A stretch of DNA of 64,000 nucleotides from Mixta gaviniae. GTDB lineage: Bacteria > Pseudomonadota > Gammaproteobacteria > Enterobacterales > Enterobacteriaceae. The position numbers were made by a program, and so were the translations under genes. This document shows positions 19,749 through 30,893 of the stretch, in pieces; the first letter of the stretch is position 1; each line of letters opens with the position of its first letter. The stretch lies in contig NZ_CP026377.1 of NCBI RefSeq assembly GCF_002953195.1, positions 2,604,001-2,668,000 on the forward strand, given 5' to 3'. The notes beneath the pieces were generated by a model. The model did no database searches and was not told the origin of the DNA. It was given only the letters and a program-made list of their open reading frames with translations.

Positions 19749-20312
19749 ATGAAACTCAATCCCACAGCAACCGCCCTGGTGTTAATCGATCTGCAGGAGG
19801 GCATTTTGCCTTTCGCCGGCGGTCCGCACAGCGCGGAACAGGTAGTTGCAGGCGCGGCAAAGCTGGCGGCGGCGTTCCGCGCCGTTAATGCGCCGGTGGT
19901 GCTGGTACGGGTGGGCTGGTCGCCCGACTTCGCCGATGCGCCGAAGCAAGACGTTGATAGCGCGCTGATGCACGGCGCGCTGCCGGAAAACTGGTGGGAT
20001 TACCCGCCCGCGCTGGGCGTCGAGCCGGGCGATCTGCAGGTGGTGAAGCATCAGTGGGGCGCGTTTTACGGCACTGACCTGGAGCTGCAGCTGCGCCGTC
20101 GCGGTATCGATACCGTCGTGCTGGGCGGCATTTCCACCAATATTGGCGTAGAATCTACCGCGCGCAACGCCTGGGAGCTGGGCTTCAATCTGGTGATTGC
20201 TGAAGATATCTGCAGCGCCGGCAGCGAGGCGCAGCACAACAGCAGCCTGGAATGGATTTTCCCGCGCATCGCGAAAGTGCGCCGCGCCGAAGAGATTATC
20301 GCCGCGCTGTAA
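19749..20312 (+). CDS. yecD: Isochorismatase-family hydrolase YecD
   Basis: Cysteine-hydrolase fold. The family acts on isochorismate, nicotinamide or related amides; the substrate of YecD is not established. The catalytic Asp lies in [14 protein letters not shown], the Lys in [15 protein letters not shown] and the nucleophile region in [20 protein letters not shown]. The usual nucleophilic Cys of this family is replaced by Ser in [10 protein letters not shown], where many homologues read G(V/I)(C/A)T; E. coli YecD also lacks a clear Cys there, so the reaction is uncertain. It is 187 residues long and stands 41 bases before yecE. Confidence 0.88.
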   Translation: MKLNPTATALVLIDLQEGILPFAGGPHSAEQVVAGAAKLAAAFRAVNAPVVLVRVGWSPDFADAPKQDVDSALMHGALPENWWDYPPALGVEPGDLQVVKHQWGAFYGTDLELQLRRRGIDTVVLGGISTNIGVESTARNAWELGFNLVIAEDICSAGSEAQHNSSLEWIFPRIAKVRRAEEIIAAL

Positions 20313-20353
20313 CCTCATCCGGACGGGCAAGCCCCGTCCGCTACGGGAGCAAC

Positions 20354-21178
20354 ATGTCGACATTTCGTCTGGGATTGCCGCAGTGGCAGCATCCCCACTG
20401 GAAACGCTACGGGCTGGAAACGCTGGCCGACTATGTGCGCTACTTCAACTGCGTGGAGGGCAATACCACGCTTTATGCGCTGCCGAAGGCGGAGGTGGTG
20501 CTGCGCTGGCAGGCGATGACCAGCGATGATTTCCGCTTCTGCTTTAAGTTTCCCGCCAGCATTACCCATCAGTCAGGCCTGCGCCACTGCGACGACCTGG
20601 TGGAAGAATTTTTCCGCACGCTCGATCCGCTCAGCCCGCGCATTGGCCAGTACTGGCTGCAGATGCCGGCCGCCTTTGGGCCGGATGCCCTTCCGGCGCT
20701 CTGGGCGTTTCTCGATAAGCTGCCTGGCGCGTTCCGCTACGGGGTAGAAGTACGCCATGCCGCCTTTTTCGCCAAGGGGGAAGCGGAGCGCGCGCTGAAT
20801 CGCGGCCTGCATCAGCGCGGCGTGAACCGTGTGATCCTCGACAGCCGTCCGGTGCATGCCTCCACCTCCACCAGCCCGGCCTCGCTGGAGGCCAAATCGA
20901 AAAAGCCGAAGGTGCCGCCGCATGCGATTATGACCGCCAGCGATCCGATGGTGCGCTTTATCGGCAGCGAATCGCTGCAGGAGAATCAGGTCTGGTTTGA
21001 TGACTGGCTCAGTAAGCTGCCGGGCTGGCAGGCGGACGGTACCCCCTGGCTGTTTCTGCATACGCCCGATATCGGCGAGGTGCTGGATCTGGTGCAGGCG
21101 CTCTGGCCGCGTCTGCAGCAGGCGCTGCCGCAGGTGGGCGCAGCGCCCGACTGGCCGCAGCAGAGCGCACTGTTTTAA
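20354..21178 (+). CDS. yecE: DUF72 family protein YecE
   Basis: TIM-barrel-like protein of unknown function (DUF72). Characteristic stretches are FRLGLPQWQHPHW, YFNCVEGNTTLYALP, FRFCFKFPASITH and GVEVRHAAFF. The ATG at 20354, after CGGGAGC, gives 274 residues, close to E. coli YecE. It may be co-transcribed with yecD. The family is widespread but has no agreed activity. Confidence 0.92.
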   Translation: MSTFRLGLPQWQHPHWKRYGLETLADYVRYFNCVEGNTTLYALPKAEVVLRWQAMTSDDFRFCFKFPASITHQSGLRHCDDLVEEFFRTLDPLSPRIGQYWLQMPAAFGPDALPALWAFLDKLPGAFRYGVEVRHAAFFAKGEAERALNRGLHQRGVNRVILDSRPVHASTSTSPASLEAKSKKPKVPPHAIMTASDPMVRFIGSESLQENQVWFDDWLSKLPGWQADGTPWLFLHTPDIGEVLDLVQALWPRLQQALPQVGAAPDWPQQSALF

Positions 21179-21333
21179 TCCGCAATACGGGTCGCTTTCA
21201 GTTCGCCATCGGCGCGAGAGAGGGTAAATTGCGACCAGCCTTGATCGGGCGCGGGCAACCGCTGCCCAGCCTGTAGTCTGCAGGGATGTGGCGTGGCGCG
21301 ACAAAAGATGCAGCGCGCCGCGCTTTCTGCCAA
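21175..21333 (-). CDS. Possible 52-residue CxxC protein
   Basis: An antisense-oriented small frame in the yecE-cmoA gap, starting at a TTG (21331-21333) with GGAAAGG about nine bases upstream. It begins MAESAARCIFCRATPHPC and ends ELKATRIAD. It has a CxxC motif and a third cysteine, and overlaps the yecE stop tail-to-tail by four bases. Codon use looks like host genes and the frame does not lie under another gene. There is no recognised family, the start is not ATG, and it could be chance or the 3' relic of a longer gene. Confidence 0.3.
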   Translation of the reverse strand: MAESAARCIFCRATPHPCRLQAGQRLPAPDQGWSQFTLSRADGELKATRIAD

Positions 21334-21352
21334 AATATGCGCCTTTCCGTAG

Positions 21353-23076
<1,724 letters not shown>

Positions 23077-23083
23077 TGTGATA

Positions 23084-23107
23084 AGGGCGCCTGAAGGCGC
23101 CCTTTTT
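23084..23107. terminator. Terminator between convergent cmoB and LysE-family gene
   Basis: AGGGCGCC pairs with GGCGCCCT around a four-base loop, followed by five Ts. It ends cmoB, and the convergent gene stops right after it. Confidence 0.8.
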
Positions 23108-23109
23108 GA

Positions 23110-23730
23110 TCAGCGCCGCGACAGCGCCAGCTTCGCCGCAAAGCCGATAAACACGCAGCCGGTCAGCCGATCCATCGCTTTCATCACTGACGGGCGACGC
23201 AGCTTGTCGGCAAAATAACGCGTGCCGGCGATCAGCATTACGCTCCACAGCAGGCCGATCGATGCGTGCGTAAAGGCCATCGCGCTGCTCCACAGCGCCA
23301 CCGACGCATCGGCCGGGATAAACTGCGGCAAAAACGACACGTAGAAAATGCCCACCTTCGGGTTCAGCAGGTTGCCGAACAGCCCTTTAACGAACAGCGC
23401 CACCCAACCCGGCGGCGTCTCCGGCTCCTGCCCGGCAGGCAGCGCGGTACGCGGACGCAGCAGCAGGCCGACGCCAAGCCAGAGCAGATAGGCGGCGCCG
23501 ACCCATTTCAGCAAGTTATAGGCCACTTCTGACGCCAGCAGCAGCGCTCCCAGCCCGAAGCCGACCGCCACGCCCCAGACGAAACAGCCGCTGGCGACGC
23601 CCAGCGCTGAGGCGAAGGCCCGCCGCCCGCCATGCGCCGCCGAGGTACGCAGCACCAGCGCGGTATCAAAACCGGGCGTCAGGGTCAGGATGATAATCGC
23701 CACCAGAAAAGCGAGCAGAGAAGAGATCAT
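23110..23730 (-). CDS. LysE/RhtB family amino-acid exporter
   Basis: Inner-membrane exporter of about six hydrophobic segments, 206 residues, with the family opening (ILTLTPGFDTALVLRT) and GNLLNPKVGIFYVSFLPQFIP. Such proteins export amino acids or homoserine lactones; the substrate is not predictable here. It is a clear paralogue of the exporter at 47785-48405 (same length, shared GNxLNPKVGIFYVSFLPQFIP). The downstream direction points at cmoB; the upstream neighbour is divergent. Confidence 0.88.
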   Translation of the reverse strand: MISSLLAFLVAIIILTLTPGFDTALVLRTSAAHGGRRAFASALGVASGCFVWGVAVGFGLGALLLASEVAYNLLKWVGAAYLLWLGVGLLLRPRTALPAGQEPETPPGWVALFVKGLFGNLLNPKVGIFYVSFLPQFIPADASVALWSSAMAFTHASIGLLWSVMLIAGTRYFADKLRRPSVMKAMDRLTGCVFIGFAAKLALSRR

Positions 23731-24001
23731 AACGTATTCCTTTGTGATTCAACGGCGCGCCCCTGACGCCAGGGGAGAGTCTGAACGCCATGCGACACGA
23801 TGGGCTACAGCAGTTACCTTCCGACAGCTTATCGGCACAGGCTGCGGCTCTGTCCCCACGGCAGGCAGGACTCTGGGGCGCATTGTAAAATTATTGTAAA
23901 CAAAAGGGAATCGCCACACCGCGCTGAGCCGTTCGGCGGCGGCGCGCTGCGCTAATTTCTCCGGCAACGCTAAACTTACCGCAGCAGCCACAGGAGGACG
24001 C

Positions 24002-24451
24002 ATGAAAGAGTTTGATTACCAGCAGGACTTTAGCCAAATCAATTTTCGTCAGCACCCGGAGCTGTATCAGGTGGGACGCGGCGAGCAAGGCGTGCTAATG
24101 GTCGAGCCGTATAAATCGGAAATTTTGCCGCACTGGCGTTTCCGCACCCCGGCTATCGCCCGCGAATCGGCGGAAAAAATCATGGCGCTGTTTGAAGAGT
24201 ACCGCCGGCAGGATGATTTTGTCGGCATGGATATGGCGCGTAAGTTTATACAGATGGGCTTTACCCGCGCGCGCCGCTACGCCAATCACCCCGGCGGCAA
24301 AAAATATGACGCCGACCGCCAGGTGCTGCCGCAGCAGCTTGATGCGGAAAAGGTGGAATCGGCGACCATTTTCAAAGGGTACTGGGATAAAATCCGCGCC
24401 GACGCTGACTATCTGCAGCGTAAAAAAGCGCATCAGCAGCGTTACGGCTGA
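24002..24451 (+). CDS. DUF4385 family protein
   Basis: A soluble protein of 149 residues with a good Shine-Dalgarno (CAGGAGGACGC before ATG). It has the DUF4385 look: YKSEILPHWRFRTP, an Arg/Lys-rich centre with MDMARKFIQMGFTRARRYAN and KGYWDKIRADADYLQRK. The function is unknown. Homologues occur widely in bacteria and phages. It stands alone between divergent and unrelated genes. Confidence 0.8.
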   Translation: MKEFDYQQDFSQINFRQHPELYQVGRGEQGVLMVEPYKSEILPHWRFRTPAIARESAEKIMALFEEYRRQDDFVGMDMARKFIQMGFTRARRYANHPGGKKYDADRQVLPQQLDAEKVESATIFKGYWDKIRADADYLQRKKAHQQRYG

Positions 24452-24563
24452 GACCCCGTCGCAATGATTTCTGCTTTTTTCCCACAGATCATCAAGCCAG
24501 CCCGCAGAAACCTGCCAGGCTTTAAGCCATCATCGAAAACCCGTAGCTTAAAGGAGAGCAGGT

Positions 24564-25661
24564 ATGAGTAAGTTTGTTTTTTCCTCACCGCGAAAATATG
24601 TTCAGGGCGCCGGCGTGCTGGCAGAACTGGGCACCTACCTGAAAGAACTGGGTGACAACGCCTTTCTGATCGCCGATGAGGTGGTCTGGGGGCTGGTAGG
24701 CGAGCAGGTGCAAACCACCCTGCGTCAGGCTGGCGTTGAGCAACGCTACGAGAAGTTCAACGGCGAAGCCTCCGGCAATGAAATCAGCCGTCTGGCGGGC
24801 GTTGCGCGTGAAAGCGGCGCCCCGGTAGTGGTGGGCCTCGGCGGCGGTAAGACGCTGGATACCGCGAAGGCGGTTGCCGATGAGTTGCATGCGCCGGTAG
24901 TGATTGTACCGACCGCCGCCTCGACCGATGCACCCTGCAGCGCGCTGTCAGTGATCTATTCCGACAGCGGCGTATTTGAAAGTTACCGTTTTTACAGCAA
25001 AAACCCCGATCTGGTGCTGGTGGATACCTGGGTCTGCGCGCAGGCGCCGGTGCGTCTGTTCGCCTCCGGCATCGCCGATGGCCTGGCGACCTATGTTGAA
25101 GCACAGGCGGTGCTACGCTCGCACGGCAAATCGATGGTGAACGGCGATCCGACCATCGCCGGCATGGCTATCGCCCGCGCCTGCGAAGAGACGCTGTTGA
25201 CCTGGGGCTACAGCGCCTGGACCGCCGTGGCGCAGAAGCGCGTCACGCCGGCAGTGGAGGCGGTAGTGGAAGCAAATACTCTGCTTTCCGGCCTTGGATT
25301 TGAAAACGCCGGCCTGGCGGGCGCGCACGCCATCCATAACGGCTTTACCGCGATTGAAGGCGATATTCATCACCTGACCCACGGCGAGAAAGTCGCCTAC
25401 GGCACCCTGACGCAGATGGTGCTGGAGCAGCGTCCGGATGAAGAGATTGCGCGCTATATCCGTTTCTATCGCGCCATCAATATGCCGACCACGCTGGAAG
25501 AGATGCATCTGGAAAATGAAAGCTGGGAAAATCTGGTGAAGGTTGGCGCGCTGGCGAACAGTGAAGGCGATACGCTGAAAAACCTGAATCCCGGCCTGAC
25601 GCCGGAAGCGGTAGCGCACGCCATCCTGGCGGTAGATGCCTTCAGCAAAACCGTGAAGTAA
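24564..25661 (+). CDS. gldA: Glycerol dehydrogenase
   Basis: NAD-dependent oxidation of glycerol to dihydroxyacetone by an iron-type (group III), zinc-containing alcohol dehydrogenase. The NAD-binding part has VGLGGGKTLDTAKAVAD and PTAASTDAPCSALSVIY. Metal ligands are in SGIADGLATYVEA, HAIHNGFTAI and HHLTHGEKVAYGT. The 365 residues match GldA (367). A Shine-Dalgarno AAAGGAGAG precedes the ATG. A terminator-like hairpin shared with the next, convergent gene lies downstream. Confidence 0.94.
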   Translation: MSKFVFSSPRKYVQGAGVLAELGTYLKELGDNAFLIADEVVWGLVGEQVQTTLRQAGVEQRYEKFNGEASGNEISRLAGVARESGAPVVVGLGGGKTLDTAKAVADELHAPVVIVPTAASTDAPCSALSVIYSDSGVFESYRFYSKNPDLVLVDTWVCAQAPVRLFASGIADGLATYVEAQAVLRSHGKSMVNGDPTIAGMAIARACEETLLTWGYSAWTAVAQKRVTPAVEAVVEANTLLSGLGFENAGLAGAHAIHNGFTAIEGDIHHLTHGEKVAYGTLTQMVLEQRPDEEIARYIRFYRAINMPTTLEEMHLENESWENLVKVGALANSEGDTLKNLNPGLTPEAVAHAILAVDAFSKTVK

Positions 25662-25750
25662 CCAGGCGGTAGCGCGTGCCGTTACGGCGGCGGAGGCATG
25701 CAGTAATACCGTTCCGGCGGCAGAAAGCCTCAGTTAAGACGTTCGGTTTC

Positions 25751-25772
25751 AGGCGCCTGCGGGCGCCTTTTA
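25751..25772. terminator. Hairpin terminator after gldA
   Basis: AGGCGCC pairs with GGCGCCT, followed by TTTTA. It overlaps the stop codon of the convergent gene at 25770. Confidence 0.65.
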
Positions 25773-26624
25773 CTTCGGCTGCGCCACGCTCTCCCAGTAC
25801 TCGAAGCGGTAGGCGGCCGCCAGCTGGCGCTGCAGCGTTTCCTTGCCATCGGTCTCTGTTTCCTGAGAGTAACTGAGCGTGCAGTTGCCAATATCATCCC
25901 AGCTTTGGCACTCATCCAGCGTGACCGTGGTGCCGTTACGATTGTTACTTATCGCCCGTAACCCTGATTCGCGCTGCTGCCGATCGTAGCTGTAGCTCTC
26001 CTTGCCCTGCGCCGAATCGCTGCCCAGCAGCAAGCCATCCGCGCTCCAGCGATAGCGATATTCGCCGTTGGTTAACGCGTCGGAGCCGCGCGCCACGCTA
26101 CTGCTCAGCCGCAACTGCTTATCGTAGTTGTAGGTGGTTTCCGTGAAGCCTTTATTGCCCATCAGAATAAAGCTGTCGCTGGCGCTGATGATATTGCCCT
26201 TCTCACCCACCATATAGCTGATGATGCCCTGCTTGTTATTCACTTCCACCAGCGCGTTCTCTTTCTTCACGCTCACCGAGATCTGGTATTCCGCCAGCCA
26301 GCCGTGATCCACGCGTGAAATATGCTGCTCCATCGCCAGCACCACGTTGCGCTCGTCTTTGTCATAGCTGATATCGGCGACGGTAAGCCGGCCGCAGCGA
26401 TCAAACTGGCCCAGCACGCGCTTTTGCGAATTGACGTTTTTGCCGAATTCACCCATCACGACCTGCTTGATCTGCCCTTTCGCCGTGCCGCCCAGCAGGA
26501 TCACGCTATTGCTGTTGTTGATCGCGCCGCCGGCATTGCGGCAGCTCTCCGCCGCCAGCGCCGCGCCGCTGCCCGGCAGGCTGACCACGCCGATCAGTAA
26601 AAGCAGATATCCAGACTTCATCAT
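25770..26624 (-). CDS. Secreted protein of unknown function with YD-like strands
   Basis: About 284 residues with a clear signal peptide (SGYLLLLIGVVSLPGSGAAL, then Ala-Ala-Glu-Ser-Cys), so periplasmic or surface-exposed. The body is rich in beta-strand text of the form TTYNYDKQLRLSSSVARG and YRYRWSADGLLLGSDSAQG, resembling YD/RHS-like repeats without the RHS core motif. Four or more cysteines could form disulfides. Tandem ATG codons at 26624 and 26621 follow AGGAAGAG. It lies just downstream of the decayed spike gene but behind a terminator hairpin, so it need not belong to the phage module. No confident family. Confidence 0.65.
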   Translation of the reverse strand: MMKSGYLLLLIGVVSLPGSGAALAAESCRNAGGAINNSNSVILLGGTAKGQIKQVVMGEFGKNVNSQKRVLGQFDRCGRLTVADISYDKDERNVVLAMEQHISRVDHGWLAEYQISVSVKKENALVEVNNKQGIISYMVGEKGNIISASDSFILMGNKGFTETTYNYDKQLRLSSSVARGSDALTNGEYRYRWSADGLLLGSDSAQGKESYSYDRQQRESGLRAISNNRNGTTVTLDECQSWDDIGNCTLSYSQETETDGKETLQRQLAAAYRFEYWESVAQPK

Positions 26625-26663
26625 CTCTTCCTGTGAAAATGCGTCGATACACGGCATAAAGAT

Positions 26664-26686
26664 GCCTTCCGACAGAAGCGGAAGGC
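26664..26686 (-). terminator. Hairpin after the decayed spike gene
   Basis: GCCTTCCG pairs with CGGAAGGC, followed on the minus strand by ATCTTT. It resembles in sequence the terminator that follows the intact spike gene at 28763. Confidence 0.55.
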
Positions 26687-26694
26687 AGCTGGCG

Positions 26695-28384
26695 TCAGGC
26701 TGGGGTTACCGAACCGGTGGTTTCCAGAGCAGCCCGGGGCGCGGTCGCCGGACTGCCTGTTGCATAATAATAGCGTAGCTGCTTATTAGCATCATAGCTC
26801 AGCATCATTTTTCCGGTTACCTTGCCGGCGGTATTGATGGTGCCGCCCTCAGTCGCCAGCTGCGCCTGCGAATAGATAAAGCCGCTGTTGATGCCGACAT
26901 TATCGTTAACCAGCCAGGCAATGTTTGGCACATCGCCCACCTCCCTGGCAACAGGTTTGCTGGCGCCCTCCCTGGCGCTGTAGCGCAGCCCCAACAGAAT
27001 ATTAGCGTTCATGTTGTAGCAGTCGTTCAGCACAAACTTCTTTTTGATCTCCTGAAGGTCGACGGCGAGTTTCGCGGCTCTCAGGCCGCAGTTAGCGATA
27101 TGCACATTGGCCAGATCGATCAGGTGAATGGCGATATTATTGGCGCCGACGTCGATAATGCAGTTGTTTATCGACAGGTTGCCCCCAGAGTGCCACTCGG
27201 CTTATTAAACAAAATCCCGGTGGCCTTGCCGTTGCCGATAAAGCGGCAGCCGGTAAGCAGCACATTATTGTGCTCCGCCGCGCCCGATTTAACTTGGATG
27301 CCGAAGCCTTCGGCGTAGCAATTGTTGAGATGCAGATCCTCCGCCGGCTCCAGATCAAAAGCGATATTGGTTTCCAGGCCGCGGTTCTGCATCATGACCT
27401 GCAGCGTGAGTTTATGGTCGCCCTGCACCGTAGAGGAGCGCGTCAACACTACTCCGGCGCCAGCAGATTTCTCATCCATCAGCACCATTGAGCGGATATT
27501 AACGTGCTTTGACCAGTTTTGTACGCAAATAGCGCCGCGTGTAAGGTGCCACTGCTCCTCGCCGTTTTTAATATCGGCGGTGCGGATATATTTAATGATA
27601 TTTCCCACCAGCACGTTGGAACACGTAATATAGGCCCCCTCCCACCAGGCCGCGCTGCCAATTGAGACATTGCCGATCGAGACGCCGTTGGTTATGCCCT
27701 CAGCGCCGAAAGAGCTCTCAGGCGAGATTATTGGTTATAATGGTGTGCTGGGCGTCAAATTCCGGTCGTCCATCATTATTGTTGGTGATCGGCGCTTCGG
27801 CATGAAAAGCCAGACGCCCGTCGATGCCCGCTTTGCAGGAGGCGTAGTTGCCGTCGATCATGGTTCCTGATCCCCAGGTGCTGACCGCATCGCCGCGTTC
27901 CTCCAGGCCGACGCCCAGACAATCAAGAAAGCTATTTTTAGAATACGTGGGCCATGGACGCGATAGTTCGAACCGCAATCACCGCATTGACCTGATTCAT
28001 CATGGTGCAGCCCTGTATCAGGCAAAAGCCGGCCTGAATATCGATGGTTCCCTGACGGCCGCCGCCTTTATTGCTGACAAGATTACTTTGTAACAACTGA
28101 GGATTACTTGAGTGCAGATTTAATATTTTACAATTGGAATGCTTTAAAACGATCATCAAGTGAGTTTTCATCTTCTCGCCAATCGGCCTGATCTCTCCGG
28201 TTTTCGTAACCTCAATAACCTGCCCTTCGAAAGCAGTCTTAATCTGATCGTCAAGGTTTATCACCGTATCGATAATAACGTGCGTCGCCTGTTGGAGTAA
28301 TGCCTGTAACGCCTTCGTATTATCGGTTTTATAATCTGTTGTCGTGGTAACCCTGATATTGAGCGATGATGTAGAGACTGGCAT
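26695..28384 (-). pseudogene. Decayed second copy of the beta-helix spike gene
   Basis: Fragments in different frames align in order with the intact protein encoded at 28793-30484. The start MPVSTSSLNIRV (28384, with AGAGGATTATT upstream) to about 27945 covers the N-terminal part. 27718-27978 covers NSFLDCLGVGLEERGDAVSTWGSG. 27168-about 27640 covers RGAICVQNWS and AEDLHLNNCYAEGF. 26695-27105 covers the C-terminus with LRYYYATG. At least three frame changes or stops separate them. Identity to the intact copy is moderate, perhaps 55-60% by eye, so it is an old duplicate or an independently acquired allele that has since decayed. Confidence 0.8.
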
Positions 28385-28792
28385 AATAATCCTCTCTATT
28401 TCATAAAATAAATGGACCTGTCCTTTACCTGGTGCGCTCCAGCTTGCCCGCTCAGCGTAGCGCAATAGTTACGTACGTAAAATATTACATTATCAATTTT
28501 CATACTCCTGTCTTAAAAGCTAACCATTTATTACTTGAGTAGCTGCGTTTAGTTACTCAAATGTGTCAAATGGAAAGGTTGCCTGGGAGGAATTACGTTT
28601 TAATTTCAAAAGAATAAGCAGCAACGGCGCATCAAGTGCAGGCGTGATGTTATGTGCGGCAACAGAGGAAGATGGATTTTATCGTACGGAGAGTAAATGG
28701 AGATATGGCCCTTTAAGGCATCATGCTGGTACGCATAAAATATAAATAAATTTAATGAAAAGACCTTCCGGCTAGGCCGGAAGGTCATACGG
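28385..28792. other. AT-rich spacer with spike-gene terminator
   Basis: No credible gene. It holds the terminator of the intact spike gene at 28763-28785 (ACCTTCCGG pairing with CCGGAAGGT, T-rich on the minus strand) and possible promoter DNA for the decayed copy near 28460-28560. Confidence 0.6.
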
Positions 28793-30484
28793 TTACGCTG
28801 GGTTGATAGTTTCGCTATTATCGAAAGATACCCATGCCCCTTTGCTATCAGGTGCAGTTGCGTAGTAGTAACGCAGTTTCTTATCAACGCCATAGCCCAG
28901 CACGATTTTACCCATCGCTTTGCCGACAGTATTTACTGTTGACGCAGCCGACTTAAGTTGATCCTGTGAATAAACAAAGCCGCAGGTAATGCCGTCATTC
29001 TCATTAAATAGCCATTCAATATCTGGCACATCGCCTTCAGAAGTGACCACCGGCGACCCGCCTGTGGTGCTGGTTTTGGTATAACGCAGGCTCAGCGGTA
29101 CGGCGGAGCTCAAGTTATAACAGTTGCTCATAACAAACTTCTCACCAATATTCTGCATGCCGACGGCGAATTTTCCTGCAGAATATCCGGTACTGGTAAT
29201 ATGCACTCTGGCCAAGTTAAACAGGTTCATGGCAAAGTTATTTGTGCCGACATCAATAATACTGTGGTTAATAGAAAGCGTACCGCCGTTACCGCCCTGA
29301 ATAAGGACGCCGGTAGCCGAGCCATTACTGATTAAACGGCAGCCGGTTAACAGCACTGTATTATAATCACTGGTCGTTCCTTTCAGCAACGTGGCGAAAC
29401 CTTCGGCAAAGCAGTTATTCAGATGCAGATCTTCCGCCGGCACTAAATTAAAGGCGTTGTTTTTCGAGTCGCCTTTATTCAGCATAGAGAGCTGCAGCGT
29501 CAATTTATGCTCGCCTTTCACCGTTGAGGAGCGATCCAGAATAAAGCCATCCCCCACCGAGCCTTCGGCCATCACCACCGTTGAGCGGATATTGACGTTA
29601 TATGACCAGTTTTGAACGCAAATGGCTCCGCGCTTCGGCGCCCAGTTTCCTCCCTGTGTATCAGCCGGCGTACGGGTATATTTAATGGTGTTTTCCACCA
29701 CCACGTTGGTACACATAATATAGGCTTCACCCCACCATGTCGCGCCGCCGATAGAGACGTTACCGATAGAGCTACCGTTAGAAATCCCTTCCATCACAAA
29801 GTGACGGCGGAATGGCCCATAAGCCAGGTTATTCGCCATGATGGTGTGCTGCGCGTCAAACTGCGCGCGCCCGCTGTTTGAGGTGACCGGCGCTTCAGCA
29901 TGAAAGGCGATGCGGCCGTCAGTGCCTTCCTTACAGGAGGCATAGTTATGGGCGATAACCGTACCCGATCCCCAGATGCTGACCGCATCGCCGCGCTCTT
30001 CCAGTCCCACGCCAATGCAATCGAGGAAGTTATTGCCAATAATACGTGAACCGTGAGCGCGCTGGATGGAGCCAGCGATCACCGCATTCACCTGGTTAAT
30101 CATGGTACAACCTTCAACAACGCAAAAGTCCGCCTGAATATCTACCGTACCCTGACGACCGCCGCCGTTGTCGCCGCTGGCATTGCTTTGCAGCAATAAC
30201 GGGTTAGTTGATTTCAGATTGCGCAACCGACAGCGCTGATGCTTAAGCGCAATCATCGAACGGATGCTCATATTCGTGCCGATCGGCCGGATTTCACCCG
30301 TTTCGGTACCTTCGATAATCTGCCCTTCAAAGGCAGTTTTAACCTGCGCAGATAGATTAATAATGGTGTCGACGATAACATAGCGCTCCTTATTAAGTAG
30401 CGCCTGAAAAGCGGCGGTATTATCGGTGGTATAATCCGTTGCGCTATTTGCGGCGATTTTTTGCGAAGACGTAGTTAAAGACAT
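28793..30484 (-). CDS. Right-handed beta-helix phage tail-spike-like protein
   Basis: A protein of 563 residues starting MSLTTSSQKIAANSATDYTT after GGAGGTTGTT. Alternating hydrophobic/Asn/Gly text typical of parallel beta-helices runs through most of it (FLDCIGVGLEERGDAVSIWGSG, AEDLHLNNCFAEGFATLLKG, VLLTGCRLISNG). The short N-terminal part (TDNTAAFQALLNK...INL) resembles the pectate-lyase-like start of tail spikes. A C-terminal segment with LRYYYAT is shared with the decayed copy. Such proteins bind or cleave surface polysaccharide. It is the last gene of a lysozyme-holin-spike run and is followed by a terminator. No capsid, baseplate or other tail gene is nearby, so its carrier is unclear. 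Confidence 0.7.
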   Translation of the reverse strand: MSLTTSSQKIAANSATDYTTDNTAAFQALLNKERYVIVDTIINLSAQVKTAFEGQIIEGTETGEIRPIGTNMSIRSMIALKHQRCRLRNLKSTNPLLLQSNASGDNGGGRQGTVDIQADFCVVEGCTMINQVNAVIAGSIQRAHGSRIIGNNFLDCIGVGLEERGDAVSIWGSGTVIAHNYASCKEGTDGRIAFHAEAPVTSNSGRAQFDAQHTIMANNLAYGPFRRHFVMEGISNGSSIGNVSIGGATWWGEAYIMCTNVVVENTIKYTRTPADTQGGNWAPKRGAICVQNWSYNVNIRSTVVMAEGSVGDGFILDRSSTVKGEHKLTLQLSMLNKGDSKNNAFNLVPAEDLHLNNCFAEGFATLLKGTTSDYNTVLLTGCRLISNGSATGVLIQGGNGGTLSINHSIIDVGTNNFAMNLFNLARVHITSTGYSAGKFAVGMQNIGEKFVMSNCYNLSSAVPLSLRYTKTSTTGGSPVVTSEGDVPDIEWLFNENDGITCGFVYSQDQLKSAASTVNTVGKAMGKIVLGYGVDKKLRYYYATAPDSKGAWVSFDNSETINPA

Positions 30485-30623
30485 AACAACCTCCAGAATA
30501 AAATATTTGATAAGTTTCTTTTTCACTTACGAACAGAGTTTCACAATCAACTGCGGATATTTAGCTTGCGGAAATCCCTTTCCGCTTGTATTACGGAAAT
30601 TATATTTTTACCGTTTTTATTAT

Positions 30624-30893
30624 TTAGCCCTGGTGCTTATCGATAATATCGTCATTTTCTGACGCGGTTTGCTGCCCTTCTGGTGCTTTTTGTCGGGTAA
30701 TGCGCGAAAGCATACCCAGCAACATGACGATGAAAGAGGCAATTTGTAGCCAGTGGGCCGGTATCATCGCTTTCCAGTCCGGCGGCATTTCTAACCAGAT
30801 GGTCGGCAGTACGCCCAGCAGCACCAGCGCTTTCGTAGAATGCCAGCGCCACCAGTTGGGCCAATCCTTCACCAGTTTAAGTTTCATTGTCAT
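30624..30893 (-). CDS. Phage holin-like small membrane protein
   Basis: 89 residues with two hydrophobic segments (KALVLLGVLPTIWL and IASFIVMLLGML), a charged N-terminus and a polar Glu/Asp-rich tail. The size and topology are those of a holin. The start ATGA overlaps the lysozyme stop by four bases, with AGAGGGG as Shine-Dalgarno, and this overlap with a lysozyme is the best evidence for the call. An accessory hole-forming or anchor protein remains possible. Confidence 0.65.
   Translation of the reverse strand: MTMKLKLVKDWPNWWRWHSTKALVLLGVLPTIWLEMPPDWKAMIPAHWLQIASFIVMLLGMLSRITRQKAPEGQQTASENDDIIDKHQG

Noticed and set aside
23731..24001. Riboswitch before the DUF4385 gene
   Set aside because: The 270-base gap is unremarkable apart from a good Shine-Dalgarno; no conserved aptamer or terminator was recognised.
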